Source of the DNA: Melampsora larici-populina 98AG31
Taxonomy: Eukaryota; Basidiomycota; Pucciniomycetes; Pucciniales; Melampsoraceae
Length of the DNA: 64,000 nt
Assembly (NCBI RefSeq): GCF_000204055.1
Contig: NW_006768781.1
Coordinates: 763,940-827,939 of the forward strand
Direction of reading: 5' to 3'
Shown piece by piece: positions 23,885 through 36,704 of the stretch. The notes beneath the pieces were generated by a model that had not been told where the DNA came from, made no database searches, and saw nothing but the letters and a program-made list of their open reading frames with translations. Position 1 is the stretch's first letter; each line of letters opens with the position of its first letter. The position numbers and the translations under genes are program-made.

Positions 23885-24115
23885 TGAATCAATATCAGTG
23901 CGATATTTCGCCTTCGCCACAATATTGCAGAAATATTGCGTGTAGCGCAATCAGGCTCAATATTGCGAATATATTGCGCCTTTGGCGCACCACACCCTGA
24001 GAGAGATAAAAAATAACCATTGTGGTCACAATGCGCAGCGTTTCATTGCACAGACCGTGCAACGCAACGGGATAGGTTCAAATCCCATTGTGTTGCATTG
24101 CGGTTGCGGTATTGG
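23885..24115. repeat. GCAATATTGC-type palindromes and a 15-bp hairpin
   Basis: Between 23910 and 23990 the core AATATTGCG/CGCAATATT recurs at least five times in both orientations. At about 24053-24090 two 15-base arms (starting GCAACGCAACGG and ending CATTGTGTTGC, differing only by G-T wobbles) flank an 8-base loop with GGTTCAA. It resembles a tRNA T-arm but lacks the rest of a tRNA. It may be the right subterminal region of hAT-1. Confidence 0.6.
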
Positions 24116-25268
24116 GAGAGTGAAGATGAGTTGTATTCAAGTTCTTTGACTACCCCTTGTTGTCAATTAAAATTGTAATTTGGTGAGTTGGTTGAGAAGC
24201 TCCTTCAAGAGCAAACTTCAATCCTACTTAGACTCCTTGCTATTCTGCTTAGTAGGTACCATGGGAGTATGCTGGACCTAGGTGCTTGGATTGTTATGAC
24301 CTAGTGTTAGTGCACCAGGCTGCTGCTGTTGTTGTCTTGGACAGGATGTAAGAGCAGTCCAAGAAAATGAGTAAGTGCTGGGGTGATGGTTTTAGGTGTA
24401 AAGTGTTGGCTTTGGCAATTTCTTTGTCTTCTTGGAGGACCATAGAATTTTGGAGGCTTGATGAGAGTTGATGTTGGGCCAACTGGGAATTGTACCACAC
24501 TCCTCAACTGCTTGTGAAGTGGATGTTGGAAGAACTGATGATATGGGTTCTTGTGGCTCTTTGGGATACAAGTGCTGCGCCTGTTGGATCAGTTGGAAGA
24601 AAGGGTGAGCCTTTGGTTTTGCAAGTGATTTTGCCATGAAACTCAGTGTTTGGCCTTGCAGGCAAGGCTTTGGAGGGATCAGTTTGACATCATGGCGGAC
24701 AATTACTGTGGGGGTGGTGCTGAGGGAACCTAGAGCTGCTCTTGCACGCATGTTGTTGATATTGGTCATTTTCTTGGCAAAGGATGCCAATGGCTCTGTT
24801 GGGAGCCATGCCATGGCTCAATAGTCTTTGGCAGTCTGGATGGTAGCTGTCATAAGAATTTTGAGGAGCTTTGGTTTGGAGAGATATCCCAGCCAGTCTT
24901 TCATAGACCAGCAAGTAAGCATGCATGCTCACCGTGTGAATTTCTTGGTAGCATGTCAATGTGCACACACAAAAAGAAAGTCATAGAGGAATGATAGAAC
25001 TTTTGAACAGGTCTTTGGATCCAAAGACTTTCCCTTTGAACAGATCTTTGGATCCAAAGACTATCCCTTTTTCCAGGTGCTCAGAAATCAAGCCCTTTGT
25101 GAGACAAATATGCAGGTCTGAGCTGCTTTGCACACACTGAGTTCAACAAAACATTATTCTTTTTTTAAAAATCTCATCGTGTGTGCACGTTGACGTGCTA
25201 CAAGGTATTTTACACAGTGTGTTGTCATCCTTTTACAATGATGTCAACCTGCTGGTGTTTGAAGCTAA
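24116..25268. other. Spacer with a weak minus-strand reading frame
   Basis: A minus-strand frame of 140 codons (24814-24392) and a second at 24968-24690 overlap in different frames and show no family signature; they may be a decayed transposon fragment. At 25011-25060 the palindrome TCTTTGGATCCAAAGA occurs twice, 33 bases apart (25012-25027 and 25045-25060). Nothing else is supported. Confidence 0.4.
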
Positions 25269-26084
25269 CACTACACCAAATGTAATCTTTACCCGGCAGT
25301 AAAGAAAACTACTGACATAGAAAAGTCCTGAGGCAACAGGAAGAGAGCTAAAAATCTGAAAAAATATGCACCTTGTTCCTAGATGTTGGGGCGTCATGAT
25401 GAGTATTTTTTTGTATTTTACACGCAGATATTGGTTTATGTACTAACAATAAACACTGAAAATGATCAAAAGCTCACATGTAACAATACCTGAAATTTGG
25501 GTCATGAGTATGAAGACAATATTTTGTGGTCTAAAAACTTCAATAACTTTTGCAATTCTGCTCCAAATAACTCGATTTTTGGTTCATTCAAAAGCTGAAC
25601 TATTCTCCTTCACACTTCATAATGTTAGTAAGGTGCTATCTAGTCATGTAAACACTCTACATATGTTCAAACAGTTCTGCATGAATAGCTCTGTAGGATC
25701 TTTTTTAGACCAGCTACAGATGTGATGTCTCAATGAAAAATGTAGAGGAAAGGCTCCCCTTTTTAATGCACTTCAAATCGAGTGATTTGATTCAGAACTG
25801 CAAAAGTTATTGATGTTTGAAGATTCCAAAATCCTGTCTTCAAAGTCAAGGGCCAAATTTCAGGTATTGTTACAGGTGGGTTTTTGATGATTCTCAGCCT
25901 TTATTGTTAGTACATTAACCAATATCTGTGTGTAAAATACAAAAAAGTACTTGTCATGACGCCCCAACATCTAGGAACAAGGTGCATATTTTTTCAGATT
26001 TTTAGCTCTCTTCCTGTTGCCTCAGGACTTTTCTATGTCAGTAGTTTTCTTTACCGCCCGGTAAAGATGACATTTTGTGTAGTG
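25269..26084. mobile_element. 816-bp fold-back MITE with CACTA termini and 3-bp TSD
   Basis: The left end is CACTACACCAAATG (25269) and the right end is its near-complement CATTTTGTGTAGTG, ending at 26084. Both are flanked by TAA (25266-25268 and 26085-26087). The arms stay complementary deep into the element: TTTACCCGGCAGTAAAG against CTTTACCGCCCGGTAAA, CTGAGGCAACAGG against CCTGTTGCCTCAGG, and ATGTTGGGGCGTCATGA against TCATGACGCCCCAACAT. The whole unit can therefore fold back. CACTA-type termini and a 3-bp duplication are the hallmarks of CACTA/EnSpm elements. It encodes no protein, so it would need a transposase in trans. Confidence 0.88.
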
Positions 26085-26953
26085 TAAGTGTGTTGTTGAT
26101 CTTGAAAGCAAGCCATTAGGAGAATGGTGATGGCTTGATCCATTTTTTCAGCAAAGTCAATAGTCAGTACAAATTCAGGTTGATGGAGCCTGCAAAGGAC
26201 CCAAAAGGCTTTTGTTGTGTTGAAGATGGCCCTGTGGTCTTTGGCCCATTATGGGCTTAACTAGACCTTGTGCTTGGTATATGGTACTTTCTTGGGTGAG
26301 TTCACAGCCAACATAGATGCCTCAGATTGAAAAATCTGAGGTATCTTTTTGCGCCTCAGAGGTATGTGGTACTTGTACCCCAGGGCCGCCACACAAGAGG
26401 ACTTATATAAGTTTGCTCCCCTCCATCAATTCTTCCACTCTTTTCTCAATGGGGTCTCAGCAGGAAGGTGAATTTGATTCAAATTCATTTTAGTTCTTTC
26501 CTCATGCATTACTCTATACTTATCTATTTATGTCTCAATATGTGTTAAGTGTGTTTCCTAGACATGTCCTAGTCAAACGTAGAGTATCTATTCATGAATA
26601 CTTTTGGTTTCTTGGGGGCCCCCCGCCTGGGATAGGCAGGGGGAGATAGGACCACCTAGCACTGTAGATGAGAGCGCTGAACAGCTGGGCTAAGCACTCA
26701 TCTACACAAAATACACTCACAAACATACCATACACTTACTGCAACACGTGCTACCAAGGCTTACCCAACTCTGATTACCGGGTCAAGACCATACATATCT
26801 GTTCTGAAATTACACAGCCTGTGAGGATTATTAGACATTCCTTAGTGGTTAGCTTTTCACCCAAAAATTTGCCATTTAGGGCGGCAGGTGGGTCCAAAAA
26901 TAAGGCTAAGCGTCAGAGCTTAAGCCGTGAGAGAAGAGTGAGAGGGTTCCCCT
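26085..26953. other. Spacer, probably old transposon sequence
   Basis: No gene is supported. A TATA-like ACTTATATAAG at about 26400 lies upstream of a region with no open frame. At 26620-26645 a GC-rich hairpin-like stretch (CCCCCCGCCTGGGATAGGCAG) is present. A 95-codon plus frame at 26668 has no family and runs into the next MITE. Confidence 0.4.
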
Positions 26954-27298
26954 AGGACCCCGGAAAACCACTATGAAACCATCTGACAAAAAATGTATCA
27001 ATCAGGGGTCAAGATCTTGGCTGAGGTACCGACAAAATGTGTATCAATCCGCCAATTTTCAAAAAAACCTATGAAAACATACCAGCAGAAAATAGCAATA
27101 CAGGTATCAATTCTCTATCAAATGACATGTCACGGAGGTGAAACCTTGAAAAACAGCATGTTACCAGTGGAAAAGGGTCAAAACTGCCCAAATCAAGGCA
27201 AAAACCGTGGGCTCAAAAAGTCACTTTTTCAAGGTATCAATCAATCAATTTTCCGCAATTTCCCCTGAGATGGTTCCATAGGAGATTTCCGGGGTCCT
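26954..27298. mobile_element. 345-bp MITE with hAT-like 8-bp TSD
   Basis: Terminal inverted repeats AGGACCCCGGAAA (26954) and TTTCCGGGGTCCT (ending 27298) are exact for 13 bases. They continue imperfectly for about 20 more (CCTATGGAACCATC against GAAACCATC). They are flanked by an exact 8-bp duplication GTTCCCCT at 26946-26953 and 27299-27306. An 8-bp duplication is typical of hAT insertion. No protein is encoded. Confidence 0.88.
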
Positions 27299-30200
27299 GT
27301 TCCCCTATACGAGTGTGGGGTAGACGGCTATGGGGAAAGTCAACGCGTGAGTTGAAGAGGGAGAAAGGGATTTTCTTTCCACTTCTTGCAAATTCATATG
27401 CGAGCCTGGAGAAACCTACCTTCAGTATAAGGCTACTTTCTCATCGCCCATAGTAGGGCTGTGACCCGGACCCGGCCCTGCCCGGCCGACTCTGCCCGAG
27501 GGTCTCTAGGAAGCTCACAGTCCGCGCTCTGGGGCACTTAAACCTAACCTGATGAGAGTGACAAATGCCCTGCGGGCGTCCCGGGCGACCCGCCCGGCCC
27601 GGGCAGCCAACTCTCATTAGGCCATTTTCTCTCACAATTGTCGCGATCGGAGTAGATTCTCGATCAACAAGTTCCTGTCAGATCGTCTCATATTGTTTTA
27701 TGTCAACCTCATCGCCTAGAATCCCTGTCACAAGATCTGCCTCTTCTTTACATCGTTCTGTCATGTCTTCTAGTATTGCTCCCTTGGATTCCATCTCCGA
27801 AGTGGCCTCCGATACTACAACTACCGCATGTTTGTCTTGGGTGTGGCAATACTTTGTCACCGAAGAGGTCGACAGCGTCCTCAAGAACGTGTGCCGAGCT
27901 CAACAAGGCTTCATCAATGCCAACACCGCTGCCAACAACGCCGACGCACCCACTGTCATCTGCAACAAAGCTCTTGCTATCAACAAGAACGGCTCTACAA
28001 AATCGATGAGCCAACATCTTGATTGTGCACATCATATTGAACCGCCTGTTCAAACCATTCAACCCAGCATTGCGGCCTTCTACATCGACGGGGAGCCAGT
28101 TGAAGTATGTTTTTTTCACACTTTCTTTGTTTCGTACTCTGTTTTTCACTGACTATTATATTTACTTTCCTTTTTGGTCTTTTCTTTCATTTTTCCTTCT
28201 TTATTTCCTCTTGTAGGTTCGACCTCTCAACAGAGCCAACCTCAAGGAGGCTCTCATCCGTTTGGTTGTTAATCGAGAGGTTCCTGTCTCTTTTGTCGAC
28301 GGCAGGGAGTTCCGCGAGATCATCAACATGATCAACCCCGCGGCTTTTGCCATACTTTCTAAACGGACTGTGATTTCCGAAGGAATTCTAACCACCTTCC
28401 GAGCCAAACAATCAGCCATCATCAACCTTCTCTCTTCCGTCAAGCATATCAGTATCACATGCGATGGATGGACTTCTCCAACCAACATCGCGATGCTTGG
28501 TGTGACCGCGCACTGGATTTCTGACGACTTTAAGCTCCGTGGTATTACTCTTGCTTTGAAGCCAATCGATGGACCTCACACCGGTTCCAACTTGGCTTCT
28601 CACCTCAAGCAAATCTTGGACTATTTCCACATCTCCAAGCGCTTATATTGCATCACTGCCGACAACGCATCCAACAACACCACCATGGGCCAAGCCCTCT
28701 CAACCATGATTCCTCACTTCGACACTTCTCAAAGTATTCATGGATGTATCGCACATGTCATCAACCTTGTGGCCAAGGCTGGACTTGCTGTCTTTGATCG
28801 AAAGGATCAATTTTCATCCGTCAACGCTCTTGATCCTGCCATACCTCAAGATCCATCTTCTGTTCCCTTGTTTGTTGAACCTACCTCTACTGCCGAGATC
28901 GGAAGCATACTTACTCGAATCCGTGGATTTCACAAGAAAGTCAAGCACAGTAGCCAGCTCAAGACCTCCCTCGACAATGCGATTGCAAGCTGTGGTGTGT
29001 TGGAACAGAAAGTTGGTTTAGTTCATGAGGTTTCAACTCGATGGTCATCAACCCATGCATCACTTGCCCGATTCATTCACCTTCGAGTCGTCTTAGAGTA
29101 TCAGTTTAATTGTAACCCAGAACTTGAGGCTTTCAAACTTGATCACGAAGAGTGGGCTTTGGTCGAAAACTTAGTCCAGTTTCTAGCTCCTCTTGCTGCC
29201 GTGACCAAACGGATGGAAGGCCATTTGTACACCACTAAGGGGTGGGCACGTGAAATTCACGTGGAATCCTCTGGCAGGGGCCTTCCGCGTCCAAACCACG
29301 CTGGAATGAAACACATCGTGTTTACGTGTTCGTCACACAGGAACAAGACGTCCTGGGCCCCGTGGCAGAGTCATGGATGTCACATCTGGATGATATCGAC
29401 CTCGTGTCGGGTGGACGCGCAGTGGGGAGCCAGCAACCCGCGTGACCTCTCGATACAGGGCAAACACGCACGAGTCACGGTGCAGCGCTGTATGTCACCT
29501 CGCGCTTGCACGAGAATGCGAGCGCTGCAATTCATTGTGTTGCTAAAAACCCCCTCTCTTGCATGCTCATGTACGGGAGGAGAAAAGCGGATTCATTGCG
29601 GTAAAGACCTTTGAATGGTCGATTTCATGCTAAGTACAAAGATATCCACTACCATAATCTGGGTTTCATTCATCCCCTCCACCGTCGTCTACCTCCTCTG
29701 TCTCCATATCCCCAGAGCCAGACCCACCTCCTGGATTTGCCTCTACACTTGCCAGAACTTCACTCGCGATGGGGGCTCGGAGGGGTTCTGAGACTTTGAT
29801 AGTGGCCCAGGTTCGTTTGCCATTAAAGGCCTCTCGATCATAGCGCACAATCTGATTGAGAAACCTGAAACAAGGAAAGAGTCAATCAGGGCTCGTGCAC
29901 TCAAGGACATATGTTGGAAAAAGAAGATTTACAAGGGTCGATCGCTGTCAGGCCTCGCGCGAAGGTCCGCCAAAGCTTCGTCCATGATGGTCCATTGGCA
30001 ACGTTGTTTGTTTTCAGTGTGGTTAAGATGGTGGTAAGCTGTCACGTATCGCTAAGATGATACGCCAGGTCAGTCTAATCGTCCTTAGTCTTAACTAAAG
30101 AGGTAAATAAGGAAGGCTGACCATAAATATGATCCACCTGATCTTCTCAGGCCCCAGCTTGATCATCAAGGCCTTGTCCCCCAGATCTTTTAACTTGGGG

Positions 30201-31176
30201 ACAAACGTGCGTGCAACCTGTGGGTTTGAGAGTCAGTTCTTGTAACTCTGTGGGAATTTAGAAGTTGAAGAAAGAAAAACCTACCAGAAGGACAACCGAT
30301 TTTGCAGACGGAACAGTAAGAGCGCTATCCTCTTTAACACCGAGGATATTGGTGAGAAGCTAGTGGTTTTGGCATCAACGTAGTCAGCGATTAGCGGTCT
30401 GTAGTAAGTAATTCAGAGGATAAGCCCTACCACAGAACGGACTTTGCTACGCTGGTTCTTCAAAGTTTCTTTAATGAAAGAATACATCGCGGTTCCAGGA
30501 ACACAGGCCTCGCCAGCAATGTAATCTCCGGCGCATTGTTCATCTACAATCTCGGGGTCAAGTTCTTTGAGGTAGTTCTGGAGGGGAACGCTTGACTCGG
30601 TGAGTTTGGAGATTTATCACCGAATGAAAGAATAACTTACAAAAGTCAATATTTCTAAGCTATCCACCAGAGTAGTGTGATTTGCAGCAACAGTCTTGCT
30701 GAACGCCTGAAGGGTGGGCCGGAGAATGAAGTTGCCGATTGTGTCTTTGAAAGTGTCCTAAGAGCGGTTAGATTATTCATACACAGAAGAAAGGGATAAA
30801 ACAGTTGTAAGAAATTTAAAAACAAGTGCTTAATCGGAGGGGAAAGGAAAAGAGGGGCTCACTCGAATGCGGCGCCCAGGTACCCACTTGGAACCCGATC
30901 CACCAGAGAGCTGAGAAAAATAAACCACACACGCCAGGGTCCCTAAATACTCTTCATTGGGCAGTGTGTTCTACACATTGAATGAATGAGCAGTCAATGA
31001 TCCCTTTGTGACAGTCCAATACAGAACGATTTAAGCTCACCTCGTACATCTTCTGCAAAAGATCTACATTCTCTTTTGTGAGTTTGAGGAGGTCGCCAAA
31101 CTTTTTGACTGCGTTGCGGCCGGCTGACACTGACGGGCGCTGGGAGGAGGCTGAAGCTGGTGTCAACGCAGCAGCC

Positions 31177-31490
31177 GGTACTGTACCAGTATCGGTATAG
31201 TAAAGTAAAGTACCTAAAAGTACAAGTACAGTACCTGGCAGTACAGTACCTTGGCTGCCACTACTGTACTACAGGGCGTACAAACTTTTTTTTTCAGTGT
31301 AGGTACTGTACTTAGTATAGTACCGGTCACCAAGGTACCAGTACAGTACCGGCTCTGTCAGTATCGTGATACTAGGTACAGTACCGGGTATCTGGCCCGG
31401 TACTTTAGGTACTTTACCGGTAAAGTACCTGCGAAGTACCTGGCAAGTACCGGGCAAGTACCTGTACTGTACCAGCCCTTCCTCCTCGCT
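31177..31490. repeat. Left subterminal GTACTGTAC array of hAT-3
   Basis: More than a dozen copies of GTACTGTAC, GTACAGTACC, AAGTACC and GGTACTTTA variants occur in both orientations, making the stretch able to fold into many hairpins. The same motif family lies at the other end of the element, so these are probably transposase-binding repeats. Confidence 0.85.
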
Positions 31491-31890
31491 CAGAATACAT
31501 CCGATCCCGATTTTCTCCCAATACATCACCTCAAACAACCTCAAACGACGAAGGCCACCAAAGATCGTGCCATGATCTTGCCTAATTGGTAAGCCCAATG
31601 GATCAATCTACCCTTTTTGATCTAGATCCCCCTCCTTACCTTCTCTAACTGACCAATGTGGTGTTAATTTATCTTTAGCAGCGATTTAGACAAGCGACGA
31701 TGGAAACACCAAGCCTTTCCATTAGGTTCCATCGGCGGGGGCTTCTTTGTCGCCAAAAGGTATGCCCATTTGTTTCTTATTTTTCTTTCACTTCCACCAT
31801 TTAAATTTTTATATCTTCAATCATATTTGTTGACTCTACTCTACATCTTCTCAATACTATAGTTATATCCATTTCTTCCGCATTGTCATC

Positions 31891-34800
31891 ATGTCATCCC
31901 CATCTTCTTCTGCCGTAGGCAATTCCTCCAATCAACGTCGCAGTTCCCGACCATCCCCAGCTAGGCAGCAATCCCGAATGATTGAAGTTCCTGCTGACTC
32001 GCGCCGTTCCGCCCATCACCAAGATCATGGCTCTGAATCCGACGGTTCAGTCTATCAGCCAACTAGTACCAAACGCAAGCGCAATGATCCTTCAACGGAT
32101 GACGGAACCTCGGACCACTCACAATCTCGTCAGCCTTGCTTCAAGCCCAAGCCCAACAAACCAAGACAATCATCATCAAAGACACATTCAAAGCGTCGTC
32201 GAAAAACTCAATCTGATCTATCTCAGCAAGCGCCACAAGCAAGTGACAACAATGCAAGTAGTCAGCCTGTCGGTCTCCAGATCAATTTGGTGCAAGACTC
32301 CGACGAGGAGAATGCAAAGGTTGCAAAGAAACCTAAGACCAAACACCGTTTTGATAACATTCGCGATTACTTTGACGAGATGACTACAATCATCAATGTA
32401 AGTTATCATTGAATTTCCCTTTATGTATCCTCTTCTTCAAAATTTAATTTCCCCTTTTTAATTATTTAAACTCTACTTTTCACCTCCTCGCCAATTTGTT
32501 ATAGGCAAAAAAGAAGTCAGTCACGGTGTTTCCTTGCAAGTACTGTGGCTTCAACGTAGCCTGTGCTCTGTCTTTGGCAACAAATCTGTTGGCCCATCGA
32601 GATGGTTCCACGCAGGATGGTAAGTCTGGCAAACCAGGTTGCCAGAAGAGATCTACTGCGATCGCTTCTGGCTGTAAACTGCCACTCACCGTCGCAGAAC
32701 AGCGATCTGAAGATGACAACTCGACCCAAGGCCAAACCTCAATGACTTCATTTGCTCAGGTGGTACCAAAATTCGATCATCAGATTCTCAACCAACTTTT
32801 GGGTATGTGGGTTATTAGGACAGCTCAGCCATGGCGACGCATGGAAGATCCCTATTTACGCGCCGCCTTTCGATATGCCAATCCAAACGCCCATCTTTTT
32901 GGAAGGACCTGGGTAGCCAAGTTCGCACATGAGGCCTATCTCGGGCATGCGATCTTCTGTGATTGATGAACTCCAGGTGAGTGCCTCTTTCGCTTTCCTT
33001 TTTTCACTATTGTCATCCATCTACTCCTCTATCGTGTTTTGGAATAGCCGTCTTATCTTAGTTTTTCCTTTTTATCTCTCTTCCTTTCTTTTGTATTACA
33101 GGTCATGCTAACACATCCTACATTCAGCTAGGTACATGCTAGGGTGGGGGGGGGTCCTATGGGGGCAGCTCTAGCCGGGGGCGTCTCGGACGAGGCCGGG
33201 ACGGTTGTTTCCGGGTAGGCCTCCCATAGACCCGACAGACCTGTGAACACCCGAGAGGCCGGTCCTAGCCTAGGGAAGGTGGGCGGGACAAAAAAAAGGA
33301 AACTATAGAGAGAAAAACTGAAGGTGTTCAACGGCTAAGGATCGTGTTTGTGGTGTTCTGATAGATGCTAGGGAGTGGTGTTCTGGCTAGTGAAAATTTT
33401 GCTAAGTCAGAGTTCACCACTTGTCAGCGAGTTACCTCCCCTGTCACCAATGTGACATGGGAGGATTACTGTCCTTTCACACTCCTTCGGCTACTATGGA
33501 AAACTTCCACATGTCGTGCCTTTGGTGTGAAATCTACATTATATTTTCCTTAATTCTCCTCTTTTTCTGATGATTGATGATCAATGATCTGTATTAGTCT
33601 CTTAAAAGCTCATTTGGGCTCATACATGACGCTTGGACCACCCCTGGTAATCGATATGGATTCTTAGGTGCAAGTGTCACCTTTGTCACAAAGGATTAGA
33701 CCTATGTCACGAGGCACTTTGCCTTGAAGCTCATCGCATGGCATCATAAGGGAGATTGGCTGGCTGAGCCATTGAACAATCTCCTGATCAAGCACAGGCT
33801 ACATACAAAGATAGGTTTTTCGTTTTATGACTTTGTCTCATTGTTTTACTTCTAATCTAACTAATCATTATAGTTTCTTTTATTTCATCTACATGATCTC
33901 CCAGACTCACGGCTCAGGAAGCAATAACAATACACTAGCTGAGGCCATGAACATACGACTCCAGAAACACGCCGAGGACAACAACGAAGTTTTTAAGTGG
34001 AACCACAAAACACACCGAGTACAATGCGTGTGTCATAAGTTGGCACTGATTGTCAGTGGAGGTCTTCAATCCCTCGGTATCCAGGCCCCTCCACCTCCTC
34101 TTGTGAAATCGACCATGCTTGGGGAATTTCCGATTGCAAACACGACTCTAAAAGCTGTTCCTGAAGAAGACGAGACGGCCAAAGGTGCTTTAGGATGTGA
34201 AGGAGAGGAAGATGATGCTGGCGAGGTTGACGACTCCAATCTGCAGCCTGCTGTGGAGAGTCCTGATTGGTATGGTGTTATCGATGGGCCTCACGAAGAA
34301 CTTACCCCTCCAATCGATCCATTGCCAAGCAATCGCAATGCTGCAAATGCAGTCGCCTTGCTGATGACCAAAGTAAGATACCTTCCTCACTTTTTTCACT
34401 TTGTTTATATATAGCGTATGTGTTTGCTAACTTTGTGTTACATTAATTAAGCTGGATGTTGTAGGACGTAAGATTGGTGGTTCGGCAGTGATGTGCTCCC
34501 TCGTTGATGCCGTCAGCCAAACGATGCTCTCGGAAAAACTCCCCAGGCCAATTCCTGGATACGGCATACGTTGGAACATCAAGCTCCAATGCTGGAAACG
34601 ATTGTACAACGCCCGAGAAGTAAGTTCACAATATCAATCCCTTTAGATTATTGAAGACTTACATTTGTTTTTGTAACTCAAGGTGATCGATCAAATCTTG
34701 AAGGAAGACCAAATGGACGTTCCACGCAGGGCTGGACCAAGCCGAGTTGTCAAAACTCCATTAGCTCCAGACCTTCACCAACCTTGAGGAATCTTCAATA

Positions 34801-35837
34801 AGATTATGATATCGCCAGATGAATGGCAACAGGTGCGAGGACTGATCAAGATTCTCCAGGTAAGCCATTGTGTTTCCTTTGTTGTCTTAGTGGTTGAAAC
34901 AGTTTTGTACAATATTAATATGTGGTTACTTGTACTAGGAGTTCGAGAACTTGACCAAGTTCTTTGAGCAAAGCGGTCCCACTGGCTCATTAGTAATACG
35001 TGAATACGTGAAGCTCAAGAAAGCTCTTCAAAAGCACATCGATTCGACTCAATCACGGGCCGAGCCGCTCTTTCCAATGTACCACTCTATGCACGTGCGA
35101 TTCAAGGCCTATCTTAAAGAGGCACTTGAATCGCACGCTCTTATCCTTGCAACTATATTACATCCAAGTTTACGAATCGATTATTTCGACTTTGCCTTTG
35201 GAGAAGGCTCCGATGAAATCCTGCTTGCTAAGGAGCTCATCGAAACAGCCTATGCAAACAAAAAACTCGAAATGGAAACTGATGGGCCTTATGAACCCAT
35301 AACATCTAACTCTAGCCGTGCTGCTACAAATGGAAAAAGCTTAGGAGCTGTGGAAGAAGACAAGGAATTCCGCAAACACAAAGCCAAGAACCGACGCAAC
35401 ACGGCTAATGAACTCAGATCCTACCTGGAGATGGCAGAGGATCCCTCAGAAGAGGTTGGTGAGAACCCTCATCTGGCTTTGGAATGGTGGAAGGTAACTT
35501 TGTCTTTATTTCACTCTTTGTCATGGTCAAATTCATTACTAAGTTTGATAACATTCTTCAGTTGAACGAAGGAAAGCATCCGATATTGAGCTGCCTTGCT
35601 CGTGATTACCTGGCCATCAGCGGCACATCATGCGCTTGTGAGAGGGGTTTCTCCTGTGCTGCCGATATCTGCACCCGAGACCGGAGCTTGCTCAAGCCTT
35701 GACCAATCGAGAGACTTGTATGTGGCCATATGTGGTCAGTGGAAGGTGTGCAAATGAAAGGCCAGTTTGTCAAAGCGGGGGAAATTATGAATCAATGCAT
35801 TTCCAATGATGCATCTATCCGTGCAAGAAGGTCTTGA
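31891..35837 (+). pseudogene. hAT-3 transposase, multiply inactivated
   Basis: The N-terminal part (31891-32399) is serine/lysine-rich with basic patches (SKRRRKT, KKPKTKH). It is followed by a zinc finger starting FPCKYCGFNVACALS, the core (FGLIHDAWTTPGNRYGFLGAS; QTHGSGSNNNT; VQCVCHKLAL) and the dimerisation tail (HPILSCLARDYLAISGTSCAC, FSCAADICTRD). Damage is clear. There is a one-base frameshift near 32943, TAG near 33700, TGA near 34786 and TGA at about 35701, each within otherwise conserved sequence. One intron (32979-33596) carries a GC-rich insert. The core and tail resemble hAT-1, so the two are related families. The copy cannot encode an active enzyme. Confidence 0.85.
33120..33310. 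repeat. GC-rich insert inside a hAT-3 intron
   Basis: About 190 bases with G- and C-runs (GGTGGGGGGGG, CCGGGGGCGTC, CCCGAGAGGCCGG) stand out against the AT-rich surroundings. They are bounded by ATGCTAGG-like pieces at 33137 and 33365. The composition recalls the termini of hAT-2. It may be a small insertion or a terminal fragment of another element. Confidence 0.45.
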
Positions 35838-36004
35838 GGGAATGTGTTCCCTCCAATAATTTCTATTTTCCTAATTGTCTTTTCCTCTCTATTTTACTTC
35901 AACATTGAAATTTTTAATAATATTTAGCTTTAATCTTTATGTCTCTTTAATAAGATTTGTTTTACATTCTATGGTGCTCAATTTGAATACATGCTTCTCC
36001 CTAA

Positions 36005-36281
36005 TGTGCCAGGTACTTACATAGGTACTGTACTATACCGTATTGTACCTGCACAAGGTACGATACGGTATAGTACCTAAGTATCGCCCCAAGATACCAG
36101 TACAGTACAGTATTGATCAGGGGTGGCCAAAAATACTGTACTGCCTGAGGTTTTTTACAGTACCTAATTTCTAGGTACTGTACTCCGTACAGTATCTCCC
36201 CGTAGGTACTGTACTGAGTACCTTGATTTTGAGTATTTTTGTTATAGGTACTGTACCAGTATCTTCAATACTGTACTGGTA
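36005..36281. repeat. Right subterminal GTACTGTAC array of hAT-3
   Basis: Motifs AGGTACTGTACT, GTACAGTA and ATACTGTACTGG are repeated about ten times in both orientations, mirroring the left array. The array stops abruptly at the TA that precedes KDZ-1; the last bases of the element lie at 46010-46016. Confidence 0.82.
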
Positions 36282-36299
36282 CACCACAAACCCTCCGAA

Positions 36300-36620
36300 A
36301 CGGTTATCCCACCGGGGTATCTCCCCGGTTGATACCCCGGTTTTCTTTGCAGAGAGGCTACGTTGGCCCAACAAGCTTAAACCGCGCGGTCTAAATCGGT
36401 TCTTTTGAAACCCGTGTGCTAACCCAGTATTTAACAAACCAGGATTTCACTGCCGGTTTCCAAACCGAAACAATGACAACGGTTTTCCTGAGAAGAATCT
36501 GAATCCTGGTTTGGAAACCAGCGTTTTTTACAACGTGATCTCCTGCACAGTCTCAATGAGGGTTCTAAAACCGGGGTTTTGCCAACGCAATTTTTGTATG
36601 TAGTTATTCACCCGTTTTAA
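36300..36620. repeat. Left subterminal AACCGGTTT-like repeats of KDZ-1
   Basis: Pieces such as GAAACGGTTAT, CCGGTTTTCTT, TGGTTTGGAAACCAG, AACCGGGGTTTT and ACCCGTTTTAAACC recur in both orientations next to the left terminus. Related GTTGTAAAACCGCTGG units occur at 39400-39830, between gene B and the next frame. Confidence 0.65.
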
Positions 36621-36704
36621 ACCTCAACTGTCAAACCAGTTGGCAATTTCTAAAATGGCACCGGTACCCTCTTTGGGACGGCCAGTTGCGTGTTTCTTTT
36701 CTCA

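Noticed and set aside
24040..24110. Second tRNA-like GGTTCAAATCCC on the plus strand
   Set aside because: It is the loop of a 15-bp hairpin, not a T-arm; no D-arm or anticodon arm is present.
31177..36281. hAT-3 ending at 36281, before KDZ-1
   Set aside because: The left terminus has no complement there; the matching end is only complete when the bases after KDZ-1 (46010-46016) are added.
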